This document shows positions 11,192-21,997 of a DNA stretch of 64,000 nt, piece by piece; position 1 is the first letter of the stretch, and each line of letters begins with the position of its first letter. Made by a program: the position numbers and the translations under genes. Location of the stretch: contig OY829543.1 of assembly GCA_963691705.1 (NCBI GenBank), positions 30,155,523-30,219,522 on the forward strand. Reading direction: 5' to 3'. The notes beneath the pieces are model-generated. The model was not told the DNA's origin. It did no database searches and saw nothing but the letters and a program-made list of their open reading frames with translations. Origin of the DNA: Viola odorata. Its lineage: Eukaryota > Streptophyta > Magnoliopsida > Malpighiales > Violaceae.

Positions 11192-11559
11192 ACCATAATA
11201 CGACCCCGAACCTTTTGTCTGGGGTCCAGACCCCTTTTTTGTGCCTTTAGTTTTTTTACTTATTATATTTCCTATGCCATGACGATTAAGGTTCCCTAAA
11301 GCCTAGCAACCAAATTAGGGTGGCGACTTCATTGCATGTTGCGAGGCGTCTGTCTACGCTGAGCATTGTAAGGTCCCAAATTTCGTTGCACACTCGCGAG
11401 TTTTTAATTTTCGTGGGGGCGCGACACACTGACATCCAACGGGAAGCAGCGTCCGGAAGGATTTCACATCAACATCCAACAAGCAACAACGTCTGAGTGG
11501 AGTTTTCCAAGCAGGGGGCAACAACGCCCAAGCAAAGCTACATCACCATTAATTTTCTG

Positions 11560-11800
11560 CATCAATCAGCGACAGACTACGAGTACGACCCTCGACGTAG
11601 CTGAAGTTTACTTTTCTACATCAATCAGCGACGACCTACGAGTACGACCCTCGACGTAGCTGAAGTTTACTTTTCTGCGTCAATCAGCGACGGCCTACGA
11701 GTACGACCCTCGACATAGCTGAAGTTTAATTTTCTGCATCATCAGCAACGGCCTACGAGTACGACCGTCGACGAAGCTGAAGTTTACGTTTTCTGCATTG
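11560..11800 (+). repeat. About 64-bp tandem repeat, 4 units (element B)
   Basis: Units hold TCAATCAGCGACGGCCTACG, AGTACGACCCTCGACGTAGC and TGAAGTTTACTTTTCTGC. A related, separate array follows. Confidence 0.9.
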
Positions 11801-11884
11801 ACGTCTGATAATTGCGGTGTCCCCGTTCAGATGTCAATTTTATTTCCGGCATCGAGGTCTAGGATCTCAAGTTTACATTTCAGT

Positions 11885-12275
11885 GATTTACTTTTCCGCA
11901 CCAAGGTATGGACTGCGAGTGCTACCCTCGCCCTACCTGATTTACTGCTCTGCACAAAGGTATGGACTACGAGTGCTACCCTCGCCCTACCTGATTTACT
12001 TTCCTGCACAAAGGTACGGACTGCGAGTGCTACCCTCGCTCTACCTGATTTACTGTTGTGCACAAAGGTATGGACTGCGAGTGCTACCCTCGCCCTACCT
12101 ACTTTATTTTCTTGCGCAAAGGTACGGACTGCGAGTGCTACCCTCGCCCTACCTGATTTACTGTTCTGCACAAAGGTATGGAGTGCGAGTGCTACCCTCG
12201 CCCTACCTGCTTTATTTTCCTGCACAAAGGTATGGACTGCGAGTGCTACCCTCGCCCTACCTGATTTACATTTCA
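11885..12275 (+). repeat. 57-bp tandem repeat, 7 units (element B)
   Basis: Units hold TGCACAAAGGTATGGACTGC, GAGTGCTACCCTCGCCCTAC and CTGATTTACTTTTC. The phrase CTGCGAGTGCTACCCTCG echoes CCTACGAGTACGACCCTCG of the previous array, so the two arrays share an origin. Because 57 is divisible by three, three overlapping frames stay open. None resembles a protein. Confidence 0.93.
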
Positions 12276-12502
12276 TCATCTACATTTTACCCCACTATCA
12301 GGGAAGTCGTCATTTACATTTCCGCCAATTTGCATTTCACCCCACTATCAGGGAAGTCGTTATTTACATTTCTGCCGATTTACTTTTCATCCCAGTATCA
12401 ACATCATTTACATTTTTGCATCCACTTATCATCCCATTATTAGGGAAGTCTACATTTACATTTTGCATTTTTTCAAACCATTGCTGGTTCGGAAGCAACC
12501 AT

Positions 12503-12557
12503 CTTTACTACTCATCAAAAATCTCGATAACATCGGATTTTTGATAAGACAGTAAAG
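12503..12557 (+). other. Stem-loop directly upstream of the element B polypurine tract
   Basis: The arms are CTTTACT plus ATCAAAAATC and GATTTTTGAT plus AGTAAAG, separated by small bulges, with loop TCGATAACATCG. It is at the same place as the hairpin of element A, but the inner stem is longer and its sequence has changed on both arms. Confidence 0.75.
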
Positions 12558-12567
12558 AGGGGGCAAC
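12551..12567 (+). promoter_or_regulatory. Polypurine tract of element B
   Basis: AGTAAAGAGGGGG followed by CAAC directly precedes the LTR start TGTTGCTACCC at 12568. Confidence 0.75.
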
Positions 12568-14959
12568 TGTTGCTACCCAATTTAGGATTTTAAATTTTTC
12601 ATTTGTTGCGTTCTTATCATCACTTTTTCAAAAATCGTACTTCCATTTATTTTCCTCCAATTGATGTTTATTTTTACACTTAATCTCGTTTAAATTTTAT
12701 TTCATACTTTTTTCGCATCTTTATCACTTTTTCGTTCGAACTCGTATCGGTTCCCGAGTTAAATTCTCGAAGCCGATGGTCGAACAACTTTGGTCATTAG
12801 CTACTTACTTTTTATTATTTTTCTAACTCGCACTATCTCTTTGCATCTTGTACAATTTTTATTTTAGCATTTTCTTACGCTCGAACTTTTATCGCTCGCA
12901 AGCAATTTTTTTATCGAACTGCGTCGCTCACTGTATGTTAATTATTTTAGCTTATTTTATTCTACATTTTAGCACTTTTTGGTTCGAGTTTTTATCCATT
13001 TTCAAGCAAAATTGCCCGTACCATTGGCTCAAACCAATAAATAAATACTTTCCATCTCCATCTCATCACAACCGTTGGATTGGGCAACCATCCAACGATC
13101 ATCCTTTTTTTCTTTAAACCACCCTCCATTCCTCCTTGTCCCCTACAACCGAAAAAATCCTCACCCTCATACTAACTTCCATCAACATTTAATGCATTTC
13201 ACCTTTCCCCCTACTCTCCGCCGCTCTCTCGATTTCTCCCCGGCCAAGATCAGCACAATGTCATGTCAGTCCATTGTTTTCTTAGCTACCTCATACTCTC
13301 CTCCATCGCCTCAACTAGCCATAAATAGCTATCCCTTGCTCTCGTTCATGGGAGGGATGGAGGCACCAATTCACACACGAACACACGCAAGCATTAATTC
13401 AATCCCAACTCTGCAAAATGAAAACCAAGCAACCCAACAAATTCAATTCAATCCATTGCAAATTAAAATCAAAACACCCAATTAAATCAAAATTCCATCC
13501 TCCGCAAAATTATCCAATACCAATTTAAATTAAAATTATCACCGCCTCGCCGGCGACATCAACACCAAGCCGCACCGCTGCCACTGCCAAATCGTCCCGT
13601 CCCTGCACCCATCCACACCGCCACTGCCAAATCGTCCCGTCTCCGCCCTATTTCACCACACCGCCGCTGCCAAATCACGCCACCCCAAGCCGCGCAACCG
13701 TCTATTACACCACACCGCCGCTGCCAAGTCACCCAACACCTCGCCACCACTACCAAACACCAACCGCCCAGCCATAATCCAAATCACCCAATCACTATCC
13801 AATCCAAACCAAAGAAAAAGAAAATAAAAGGGAAAGAGAGGAAGGGGAAGGTCTACGACAAGGAGGAGAGAAAAAAAAAGGAAAGGAAAATAGAGAAGAG
13901 GAGAAGAAAGTGAGGCGGCTTTGGCCAAAGGAAAAAGAAAGGAAAAATAGAAAAGGAAAAGAAAAAATGGGCCGCAGCCCAAGAGAAGGAAAAGAAGCTC
14001 AGGCCCAGCGTGAAAAAGAAAGGCTTGGGCGTGTGCCCAAACGTGGAAGAAGAGGGCTAAGCCCATTCCGTGGGCCCGTTCCTCAGCCCCGTGGGCCGAA
14101 CCTAATTTTGGCCCGCCGCATTTATTTTTCATATCCATTTTTCATGTTTGTACTGTTTATTTAATTTCCGTATGCTTGTACTGATTTCGTATGCTTGCAT
14201 GTTTAATTATTCTGCTTGCGTATAATTGTCAAAAAAAAAATTATTTCACTTGTGCACAATAATTTTGATGCCGATTATTCGAATGCTCATACTATTTAGC
14301 TAATTATTTTCGCATGCTCTCGAATGCCCAAATTATTATTCTGCTCGCGTTTGATTGCTAAATTAATTATTTCGCTTACGTACAATTAGTCATCAAATAT
14401 TTATTTTTCGACTATCATTTATTTCGAATTAATAATCTTAACTTTTTAGGGCAAATCAATCGATGCCCTTCACAAGTACATCTCATACGCTCGATCCAAA
14501 AAGGTAAAACTGCCCATACCCTTCTCAAGTAAACATTTCTCACTCTTTTAATTACTTCACGCTTTTCGCATATATATATATATATATATTTATGCATGAT
14601 ATTTAAAATTATTATAATATAATTTTATCATCTATTGGGCATGATCACCAAATTAGGACGTTTTTTTATTTTTCAAGCATGCTTACACACCTCTTTTATC
14701 CGGTAACCTTTTTAGATGTGACTCGGGTGCCTAACACCTTCCCGAGTCCATAACACGACCCCGAACCAATGTTCTCGGGTTCAGACCCTTTCTTTGCCTT
14801 AGCTTTTTATTTTTTTATGCCATGACTTTAGGTTCCCTAGACCTAGAAACAAAATAGGGTGGCGACTTCATTGCATTATGGTAGATGAGTCCGATTTCGT
14901 CTCACATCTAGTCCCAAACCCGCGTCGCATTAGGAAAATTCCAAAAAGGGGGTGCGACA
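12568..14959 (+). repeat. 3' LTR of Tat element B (2392 bp)
   Basis: It starts TGTTGCTACCC and ends GGGGGTGCGACA. A TATA-like CATAAATAG lies at 13320. It contains a C/A-rich stretch (13540-13800), a purine-rich stretch with GGGCC-type blocks (13830-14105), and the conserved end segment shared with LTRs A and G. Several frames are open across 13550-14165, but their composition is simple and I reject them as genes. Confidence 0.85.
14722..14746 (+). other. Conserved hairpin near the 3' end of LTR B
   Basis: Same CTCGGG/CCCGAG block as at 11167-11191. Confidence 0.7.
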
Positions 14960-15006
14960 CCAATTGTGCTTCAATTTGTATTTGTTTAATTCAATCTTTG
15001 TGAAAG

Positions 15007-16440
15007 TTGATAGCCAAATGTGAATCCATTTATGATCTTAGCACAAGACTTCGAAATCATTGCAATGCCATGGACAACCTTGGATGGGTGGTTAGTGATA
15101 GAGAAATTGTGCTAAAGGTGCTTCGCATTCTTCCTAACTCTTGGTTACCCAAGGTGATGGTCAAGTTAAAACCAATTATGGGTAACTCATTGGCTGAGTA
15201 AAGGGTGGGAATTGTAGACGAGACTCCCAAAGATAAGAATGTTTCTTTCAAAAGTAATGTTCAAGATGATATTTATAAAGCCTCCAAGGAGAAGGAAGAA
15301 CCCTTTGCTCTCATTACAAAGAATTTTCACAAATTCTTAAAGTTTGACTCAAGAAGAGCCACAAGGGTGAGAAATGTAGCTCTTCAAGGCACAAAAGTAA
15401 ATATGATGAAATTATGTGATATGAATGTGGCAATGTCGGGCATTATAAGACGAATTACCCTCATCTTTCCAACAGAAGCAAACCCTCTTCCAAGAAGAGC
15501 AAGGAGAGAAGTGATGATAGAACAAAGGTTAGGCAATCTTCAAAAAGTAGTGATGATAATTTTAGCACGCCTACAAGTTCCTCCTCCTCTCAAAGAAAAA
15601 TGAGTTCTCCCCCATCAAGAAGAAAAGAAAAGAAAATTCACCAATCTTTGCTTCATGGGACATGTAGAGACGGATGATGGTTCATCATATAAAAGCTCCT
15701 TCAATACCTTAACAAGTGGCCAACGTCAAATGAAGTCTTGCTTCATGGCCAATCATAGTGATGATGATGAGGTATCTTCTTGCAATCCTAATAATAATAA
15801 TTTTAGCTTTGATGAATTGCAAGAAGATTTTAGTGAATTGCTTGTTGAATGTGAAAATGCTAATGATAATTTCTCTAAGTATAAAAATATATTAAAAAGA
15901 GAAAAGATGAATATAATAGACTTGAAGATATTAACATTAGCTTAAACTCGTAAATTAATAAGTTGAACCTTATATGTGAAGAAGTTGAATCCAAAGTCAC
16001 TAGTTGTAGCATTTGTGAGGATTTGACCAATCAAGTGGTAGCTTTTGAAGCAAAGGTTGTGAACCTTGAGTCCACATTGGCTAAATTCACACAAGAAAGA
16101 GACAATTTGGACACTCTTTTGGGAAACCAAAGAAGTGACAAAGAGACTAGTGAACTTGGATTCAATCACTCCACATATATGAGTCAATTTAAGAATTTCT
16201 TTGTTAAAGCTAGATCATCACAAGCACATGCAAGCACCTCACATTCTCATGCTAATCCACCACATGCTAAACGCATTTATACTTGCAATTATTGTGGAAA
16301 ACATGGTCATGTTGCTTATTTTTGCTATATTCGCAAAGAGTTTGCTAAAACAAAATAAATTTGGGTACCAAAAGGTACTAATGTTAACATGGATGGACTC
16401 AAACTTGTTTAGGTACCAAAATGCAAGTAATTTGTATTGT
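15007..16440 (+). pseudogene. Broken gag of copia element H
   Basis: Pieces of a copia Gag appear in several frames. At 15007-15200 a UBN2-like capsid segment (YDLSTRLRNHCNAMDNLG, then VLRILPNSWLPKV) ends in TAA. Around 15415-15500 a first zinc knuckle of type YECGNVGHY is readable, but its first Cys codon is replaced by TGA. At 15655-15945 there is an acidic segment (CFMANHSDDDEVSSCNPN). At 15963-16358 a coiled-coil-like stretch is followed by a complete second knuckle, CNYCGKHGHVAYFC, matching CX2CX4HX4C. Two knuckles with an acidic linker fit SIRE-type Gag. At least two frameshifts and several stops separate the pieces, so no function remains. Confidence 0.68.
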
Positions 16441-16441
16441 A

Positions 16442-16954
16442 GGTAAGCCGAATCATCCAAAAGAAACAATAGAGTATTAATTTGTGATGATTCGCGACTC
16501 AAAAAGGAGAGGACGAATCGAATGTTCCAAAAGCTCAAAATTATTTGTAAGACTCAACTATCCCTTGCTTTTGTGATGATGTTTGCATTTTCTCAATTCT
16601 ATGTATATGCATATTTGTTTTTTTTTCATCTCTAGAGTATTTTCTTCAATATTCACTAATTTTTGTATTCCTAAGTTAATAGCATTGATTTGTAATGGCT
16701 ACTTGTTTTGATACTTAACTGCCCATGCTTGTTGCCTATTTGTTAGAGGGAGTTAGTATCAAATTTGTGATTAACTCCCATGCATAATGTCTTTTCTTAA
16801 GGGGGAGTTAATTATTTGTGCTTAATATTTGCATATCTATTTTGTACTATTTTTGTTTGATGTCAAAAATGGGGAGAATGTTGTATGATGCATATATATT
16901 TGTATTTATATTTATTATGCATCAATATTTTGTCATCATAAAAAATAGAGAGTT
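16442..16954 (+). other. 3' internal remnant of copia element H
   Basis: No coding sequence is recognised. Two similar segments, TTTTTGTTTGATGTCAAAAA with GGGGAGAATGTTG (about 16850-16883) and TTTTGTCATCATAAAAAATA with GAGAGTTTGTTAG (about 16929-16960), look like a duplicated polypurine-tract/LTR junction. The second is taken as the real one because it leads into LTR sequence. Confidence 0.45.
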
Positions 16955-17143
16955 TGTTAGCCCAAGGCTTCTATCTCTTTGTAGTAATTTTGACGATAAC
17001 AAAACATTAATGTCTTTACTAATGCCTATGAGTTTTTAAGTGTTATTTGTAGAATACGTATTATAGTAGAGAGAATATTTAAAGATCAAAAGTGGTGCTC
17101 TTGAATTTCATCTTGGAACATCGTCAAGAAGGAGCAATCCTTT
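16955..17143 (+). repeat. 3' LTR of copia element H, first piece
   Basis: It begins TGTTAGCCCAAGG and continues with TTTTGACGATAACAAAACAT, typical of SIRE LTR starts. It is cut at 17143 by the CACTA transposon. Confidence 0.6.
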
Positions 17144-18195
17144 CACTACAAATAACTGGCTTAATACCGATGGGAATTTCCGACGGGTCATCTCCCGTCG
17201 GAAATTAGCAACGGGTTTCCAATGAGGTATAGCACGAAACCTATTTTAATTTTTGATGGGCTAGGAGACCCGTCGAAAATATGCGTCCTAAATGCCAAAT
17301 TTTTTTGATGGGTTATCGTGCCTGTTGAAACGTTGCGTATTTAACGCAATAATTTCCGATGGGTTTTCTAGCCCATCAGACAAGTGCGTTTTTTATTCTA
17401 TCTTTCCAGCGGCCATCAAACCCTTCGGAAAGTTTTAAATTCTAATTTCATAATTTGTTTCATATTTTTATATAATTTTTGGAGTATAATTATTATCCAA
17501 TTTGTATAACCTATAAATATTTTATTTTAAATAATTACTTATCTTTATTTTATAAATAAATAGTGTTAATTATATAATTTTATGAATACAAATTAATCTC
17601 AAACCCTAAGCCCTAACCTCCTAACCCTAACCCTAACCTCTAAATGCTAGTGAAGACACTAAACACTAACGCTAGTATGGACCCTTCAATATTAAATGTT
17701 TAAATAACACTACTAACTCATACATACATATAAAATGTAAATGTTAATTTACTATCAATTACTGCTTATATACACATGATGAATCTATATATATATAATA
17801 ATTGTTAAGCATTTCATATACGTAGTTAACATATATCAAACCTATCTCCATTTGAATTATTAATTTTCTTTTTACTCAACATGGTATGAAATTTATTTAA
17901 TTATAATACATTTTTAAATATTATAAAAATATATAGAATAAGGTAATTAATTATTTGATGTGTATATATAGTTTTTTAAGTGTCATTTATGTAGCCAATT
18001 ATATATATGTATATTTTTTTTGTATGGTGTATATATATATTAATTTATATAAATGAGTTAATTAATTAATTTAAAAAAAAGACATTTCGACGGGTATAAT
18101 GTGCCGCAGAGTGTTTCGACGGGAGATGGTGCAATGAAACACACTATTTTAATAATCTATTTTCGACGTGGAAATTCATCGGTGAACCCGTCAAA
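17144..18195 (+). repeat. CACTA left terminal and subterminal region
   Basis: Repeated CGACGGG-type motifs in both orientations (for example TTCCGACGGGTC and TCCCGTCGGAAAT form a hairpin at 17178-17206) are where TNPA-like proteins bind in En/Spm. The centre (17450-18070) is AT-rich and contains a short CCCTAA-like run near 17590-17640. Confidence 0.65.
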
Positions 18196-18229
18196 TTTTT
18201 TAGGGCATAAGGCTCGTTCTTCCTTTCCT

Positions 18230-18489
18230 TTCTTTCTTTCTTTCTTTCTTGTTTCTTTCCTTTTCTACTGCAGCCACCCCCACCCCTCACCAGTGAATCC
18301 ACCTACACCTGCACCTCCACCCTTCACCGCCGGTGTCACCTCTATTGTTTCCTCTTATCTCCCGCTCCTCTTCCGCCTCCGTAGTGCCTCTGTCCTCGCC
18401 AACCGTCCTACGGACGTCGTTGACGTCGGCCAGCCGTCCTCGCCCACATCGCCCAACATCCTCCTTCTTCCTCACGTCCTTTGCTTTTG
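18230..18489 (+). other. Probable non-coding first exon of the CACTA gene
   Basis: A (CTTT)n-rich start, C-rich sequence, then a good donor TTTG/GTAAGTATTTC at 18490. The next convincing coding start is at 19456. A frame is open here (18101-18493), but its composition is low-complexity and matches no family I know. Confidence 0.35.
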
Positions 18490-18949
18490 GTAAGTATTTC
18501 TATTTTCCTTTTTATTTTTCAATTAATTTCAGTTTATTTATTAATTTAATTGACCAATTTTAGTTTATATAAAAAAATGATTTGATAATTTTTCAGAAAT
18601 GACTCTCTTCTTTATCCTATAATTTTGGTTCAAAATCCGGCCAAATCTTGCAATTTTCACATTTGTTGGTAATTTTTTTTTATTTATAAATTGTTTTTTT
18701 TGTTACAATTAATTAATTAAATTTTACTCTATATTCAACAAATAATATATGGTTGGTGCAATATTTAAGTTTTTGGAAAATTAAAAGTTAGTGTTAATTA
18801 TAGTATTTCTAATTAATTTATTTATGAGTATTTGTAGCAATTGATAATTTTTTAGAATTGATTGGTTGGAAATTTATTGAGTTTGTCCCAAAATGTTCAT
18901 TAATTTTTTTAATAAATTAAACCATCATCTAACATTATTATGTAAAAAT

Positions 18950-19260
18950 AGTTTTAGTGCTATTAACTAAAAAATGTTCACTATTTCTAATTGCAAAAAT
19001 AGTTTTAGTGCTATGAACTAAAAAGTGTTCACTATTTCTAATTGTAAAAATAGTTTTAGTTCTATTAACTAAAAAATGTTCACTATTTCTAATTTTATTT
19101 GTGTTTTGCTAATTAAAAAGTAATTTTAATTTTTTCATAAATAATAAATAGAATTAAATTAATTATGCATGTCAAAATTAAACTAAAATTAATAAATATA
19201 ATTGAAATGCTGCAAAAAATTAAATAAATAGCAGCACTAGTTTCAACGGGCCCAAGCCGT
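18950..19260 (+). repeat. Direct-repeat segment, copy 1 (in CACTA intron 1)
   Basis: Contains TTTTAGTGCTATTAACTAAA and TTCACTATTTCTAATTTTAT, then GAAATGCTGCA and CACTAGTTTC plus ACGGGC. It closely matches 29698-29905 near the right end of the CACTA element. Part of it (TTTTAGTGCTAT-AACTAAAAA unit) is itself triplicated at 18950-19080. Confidence 0.8.
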
Positions 19261-19455
19261 CCAAAAATATTTACAAAAATATGGGTTGAATCTATGCCCA
19301 TGAAATTACCCATAAATATTTTATTTTCAATTAATTTCAAAAAAGCGAAGGGTTCATGGGTTGAATCCATGCCCATGAACTTACCCATGAATATTTTATT
19401 TACTAGTACTATATTTTTCATATGATATTTGTATATATTTTTTGTAATTGAACAA

Positions 19456-21232
19456 ATGTCTGGTATGAATCGTGGTGCGCGCATAGAAGCTCGATTAGAA
19501 TCAAGAGAATGTTCTTCGTAAAATAGACGATCTAGTTATGAGGGCTGCTCTCAGTCTAATGTCCACCCCACACAGCGTCGTCAGACTAGTACGTCTACCA
19601 TCCCCACCCGTCGCACCGTTACGAGGGTACCTCTTCTCGCCCCACCACCCAACACCTAAATGAGATACCACATTCGATGGAGGATGATCTTATAGGTTCT
19701 GAGGTTCAAGATGACATTGATATAGAGGCGTTTTTGCGGAGCGAGAGTATTTGTAGGTGTTATTCTATTGCTGGATTTGAGCCACCTCTAGAAGATCCTG
19801 AAACTAGATCGTTGGTGTTGGTTTCTAATGGGAGGTACGTTGTATGTTTTTTCTTATATTTTTATGGCTTTATTAATTATTTTATTACAATTACTTTTTT
19901 ATATTTAATACTGTGCAGCTTTATTACGAAGGGGTCATGACCGCTTTGCTGAGGATGTGGTTTCACTTTTCCTATACGAGATTGTGTCAAATGCCTAAGC
20001 GTTTGAGGGAACACTTTTGGGAATATTTCAAGGTTTTTTTTTCCTGTTATTTATTATCTTTTTTTACCGTAATTATTATCATACGTTAACTTATTTATTT
20101 AATGTTAGTATAAGAATTTGGTAATTAATCTCACTTAATTGCTCATGTTATGACAAACGGTTTAAATGACATGAGGATGACACTACCGAAGTCAGAAGAA
20201 TATGGAATATGAAGATGGGATTGCGATTTCGGGATGTGTTGTGTATTTGGAAGAAGTATGCAAAGAGTAAGGATCCTCCTTTTGATGGTGCGAGGTCGGC
20301 TCCGCTTGAAGGCCTTAATGAGCTGGTATGGAACCAGTTGATTGACCCATTAGTTGACACTGAAATCAATAGCCATATCATAGAGGAACATGCAAAACTG
20401 ATTGTCATGCACAGAGGATGACAGAGGATTAGGGACCCACACAGCTGGGCGACGTGGGTTTGAGGATACGCGAGCCTATTTGGTAACATTTCATATATTC
20501 AGATTTCTTACTTCTGAAATAATATTGTATAGTTTTATTTATATGTTATTACTAATATATTTTGCTAATTCCATGAAGGGGGAAATAAAAGCATTCGGCG
20601 AGAAACCTCCAAAATGGTGGCAATTACATGAGGTTTGTCATACCTATAAAGAGGATCCCGAGAAGAAGTACGTAAACGAAAGGCAAAAGGTGGCGATCGT
20701 GAGTATTGTGAATACTTTATACCTTTTTTCATTAGTTATTCTAATTTGTTTGTTCAATAATGGTGTGTGTGGTGTAGGAGGCTTATAAGAAGGATATAAA
20801 AGGACAATATGTCGACTCTGAACCGTCAGAAGATTGTGACGTTGGTCTGTGGGTCAAGAATCTTGGAACGCAAAAGGGTCGAGTACCCGGCTACAATCCC
20901 ACTATTCTTATCACACAACTTACTGGCTCTAGCAGAGGTCGTCAATGTGTGTAATTAATGTTATCTTTTTTACTACACAAATTTAATGTATTTTTTTTAC
21001 AAGTGTTCTTTTCATATAATGATAGTTATGATATGGTTCTTCTTCTGGATGGGTCACTACATTAAAAATATATGAACTCCAACGCGTTCAGGAAGAGCTA
21101 GAACTACGCAATGCTCAATTAGTGGAGGAAAATGCTAAGCTCAAGGCCGAGGCTGAGGAACAACAAGTTGAGGAACTCACATTTAGAGAGCAAATGCGAG
21201 AACAAAATATTGTTCTTGTGCCCGAACACTAA
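19456..21232 (+). pseudogene. TNPA-like CACTA transposase gene (Ptta/En/Spm type), broken
   Basis: Several exon-like pieces resemble the plant Ptta/En/Spm transposase family, which binds CACTA ends. The start reads MSGMNRGARIEARLESREC at 19456 but stops after about 21 codons. Further pieces are EDDLIGSEVQDDIDIEAFL (19677 on), a helical segment LRMWFHFSYTRLCQMPKRL (about 19950), IWKKYAKSKD with LVWNQLIDPLV (20209-20421), MKGEIKAFGEKPPKWWQL (about 20574), a segment from 20779 with DIKGQYVDSEPSE, and a C-terminal coiled coil rich in Glu (LQRVQEELELRNAQLVEEN, 21080-21229) ending at TAA 21230-21232. Plausible intron borders are seen at several joins (for example GTGTAG at 20773-20778). Frame breaks make it non-functional. 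Confidence 0.62.
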
Positions 21233-21236
21233 CCAA

Positions 21237-21822
21237 TTGGGTTGAAAGAATTAATAATAATTATTTAAGGAGTTAAATAAATATTCGGTGTATTTATTTA
21301 AAGAGTTAAATAAATACTTGGTGTAGTTTTAGTAGGATATTATTTAATAATACCTAACATATACTAGTAGGGTACTTTGGTAACTAACCAAAGTTAAAAT
21401 CCTAGTATATAAAGTTAAGGATGTAAACCTAAAGGGTTAGGTGTTAGTTAGTTAGCATTTTCAGATTTCTTAGAAAAGAAAACCGAACACCAAGAACAAG
21501 TGAAAAAAGGCAAAGAGTTGCATTTTAGTGGATTGTGAATCCTTCTTCCTTCTATTCTAGAAGACCATTTCTGTCAAATATTCGGCTCATCCGTGTGGAT
21601 ACCAATAGAGGGTGTTCGTCAATATGGGCATCACTTGTTGGTTCGATTCGACCTCTTGTAGATGATTCATCCATTCAATTTCTGTGTTTCGGTTTGGTAC
21701 TCCAACGATTCTATTTCCGGTGTAAGGTACACGCTTTGAATCCTAATCTTCATACATTATATTCGATGACTTGGTTCATATTTTGGGTTTGTAATAAGTC
21801 TTCCACCGTGATTACGACTACA
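21237..21822 (+). mobile_element. Probable solo LTR of a small retrotransposon
   Basis: A 586-bp block starts TTGGGTTGAAAG and ends GACTACA, flanked on both sides by ACCAA (21232-21236 and 21823-21827), a possible 5-bp target duplication. It has an internal TATATAAAG (21397 region) and no coding capacity. It lies just after the stop codon of the CACTA gene. The first base pair is TT and not TG, so either the border is off by one or it has mutated. Confidence 0.45.
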
Positions 21823-21997
21823 ACCAAATAAAAAATGCTTTCATCTTGGACGAGATGGCGAGGTGACATGATGCGAATCAACGCAAGGCACCTCCCACTC
21901 CAAGTAATGGGCAGTCTACACCCGATCCGTAGAGTAGTTATTTTATGAGACCTTTTTTTGTTGTAAAATACATAAGTAGTAACTTAAACATTATTAT

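Larger units (their letters stand above)
1..11426 (+). mobile_element. Tat-lineage Ty3/gypsy retrotransposon A, 3' part
   Basis: The window opens inside a Tat/Ogre-type LTR retrotransposon. In order it shows a 3' splice acceptor, reverse transcriptase, RNase H and integrase (56-2876), about 4.7 kb of non-coding and tandemly repeated DNA, a hairpin and polypurine tract, and an LTR at 7561-11426 that begins TGTTG and ends CGACA. The lineage call rests on RT phrases such as FPLPHIDILVDSAAG and YVDDMIAKS and on the long region between pol and LTR. The 5' LTR, gag and protease lie left of the window. Pol is broken, so this copy cannot act alone. It appears to have inserted into the 3' internal part of a related element, B. 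The right flank begins CACTG, but the left target duplication is out of view. The LTR end could also be 11428. Confidence 0.88.
7561..11426 (+). repeat. 3' LTR of Tat element A (about 3.9 kb)
   Basis: It begins TGTTGATACTCG and ends GGGGGCGCGACA, and lies directly after a polypurine tract. Its last 300 bases resemble the ends of LTR B and solo LTR G: the CTCGGG/CCCGAG hairpin, the phrase GGGTGGCGACTTCATTGCAT, and a G-rich stretch before the end. It is longer than B (2.4 kb), largely because it holds two tandem arrays (9184-9345 and 9690-10510). It carries a TATA box at 8543 and no protein gene. Confidence 0.85.
11427..14959 (+). mobile_element. Tat-lineage Ty3/gypsy element B, 3' end
   Basis: This is an internal 3' region with two tandem arrays, a hairpin, a polypurine tract and an LTR (12568-14959). 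The layout matches element A. Its upstream part is absent because A appears to have inserted here, and the remainder should lie left of the window. The right flank CCAAT plus TTGTGCTTC matches copia LTR sequence near 48297, so B itself inserted into the 5' LTR of copia element H. Confidence 0.8.

Noticed and set aside
11798..12544. Overlapping open frames of 248, 208 and, on the minus strand, 150 codons
   Set aside because: Direct result of a 57-bp repeat, divisible by three, in element B.
13653..14138. Minus-strand frame of 161 codons and neighbours
   Set aside because: Low-complexity purine/C-rich part of LTR B; same composition in solo LTR G.
17590..17640. CCCTAA-type run resembling interstitial telomere repeat
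   Set aside because: Only a few degenerate units inside CACTA subterminal DNA; likely chance or a minor expansion.
18101..18493. 130-codon frame before the CACTA gene
   Set aside because: Pro/Ser/Leu-rich low-complexity translation ending at a splice donor; better explained as a non-coding exon.
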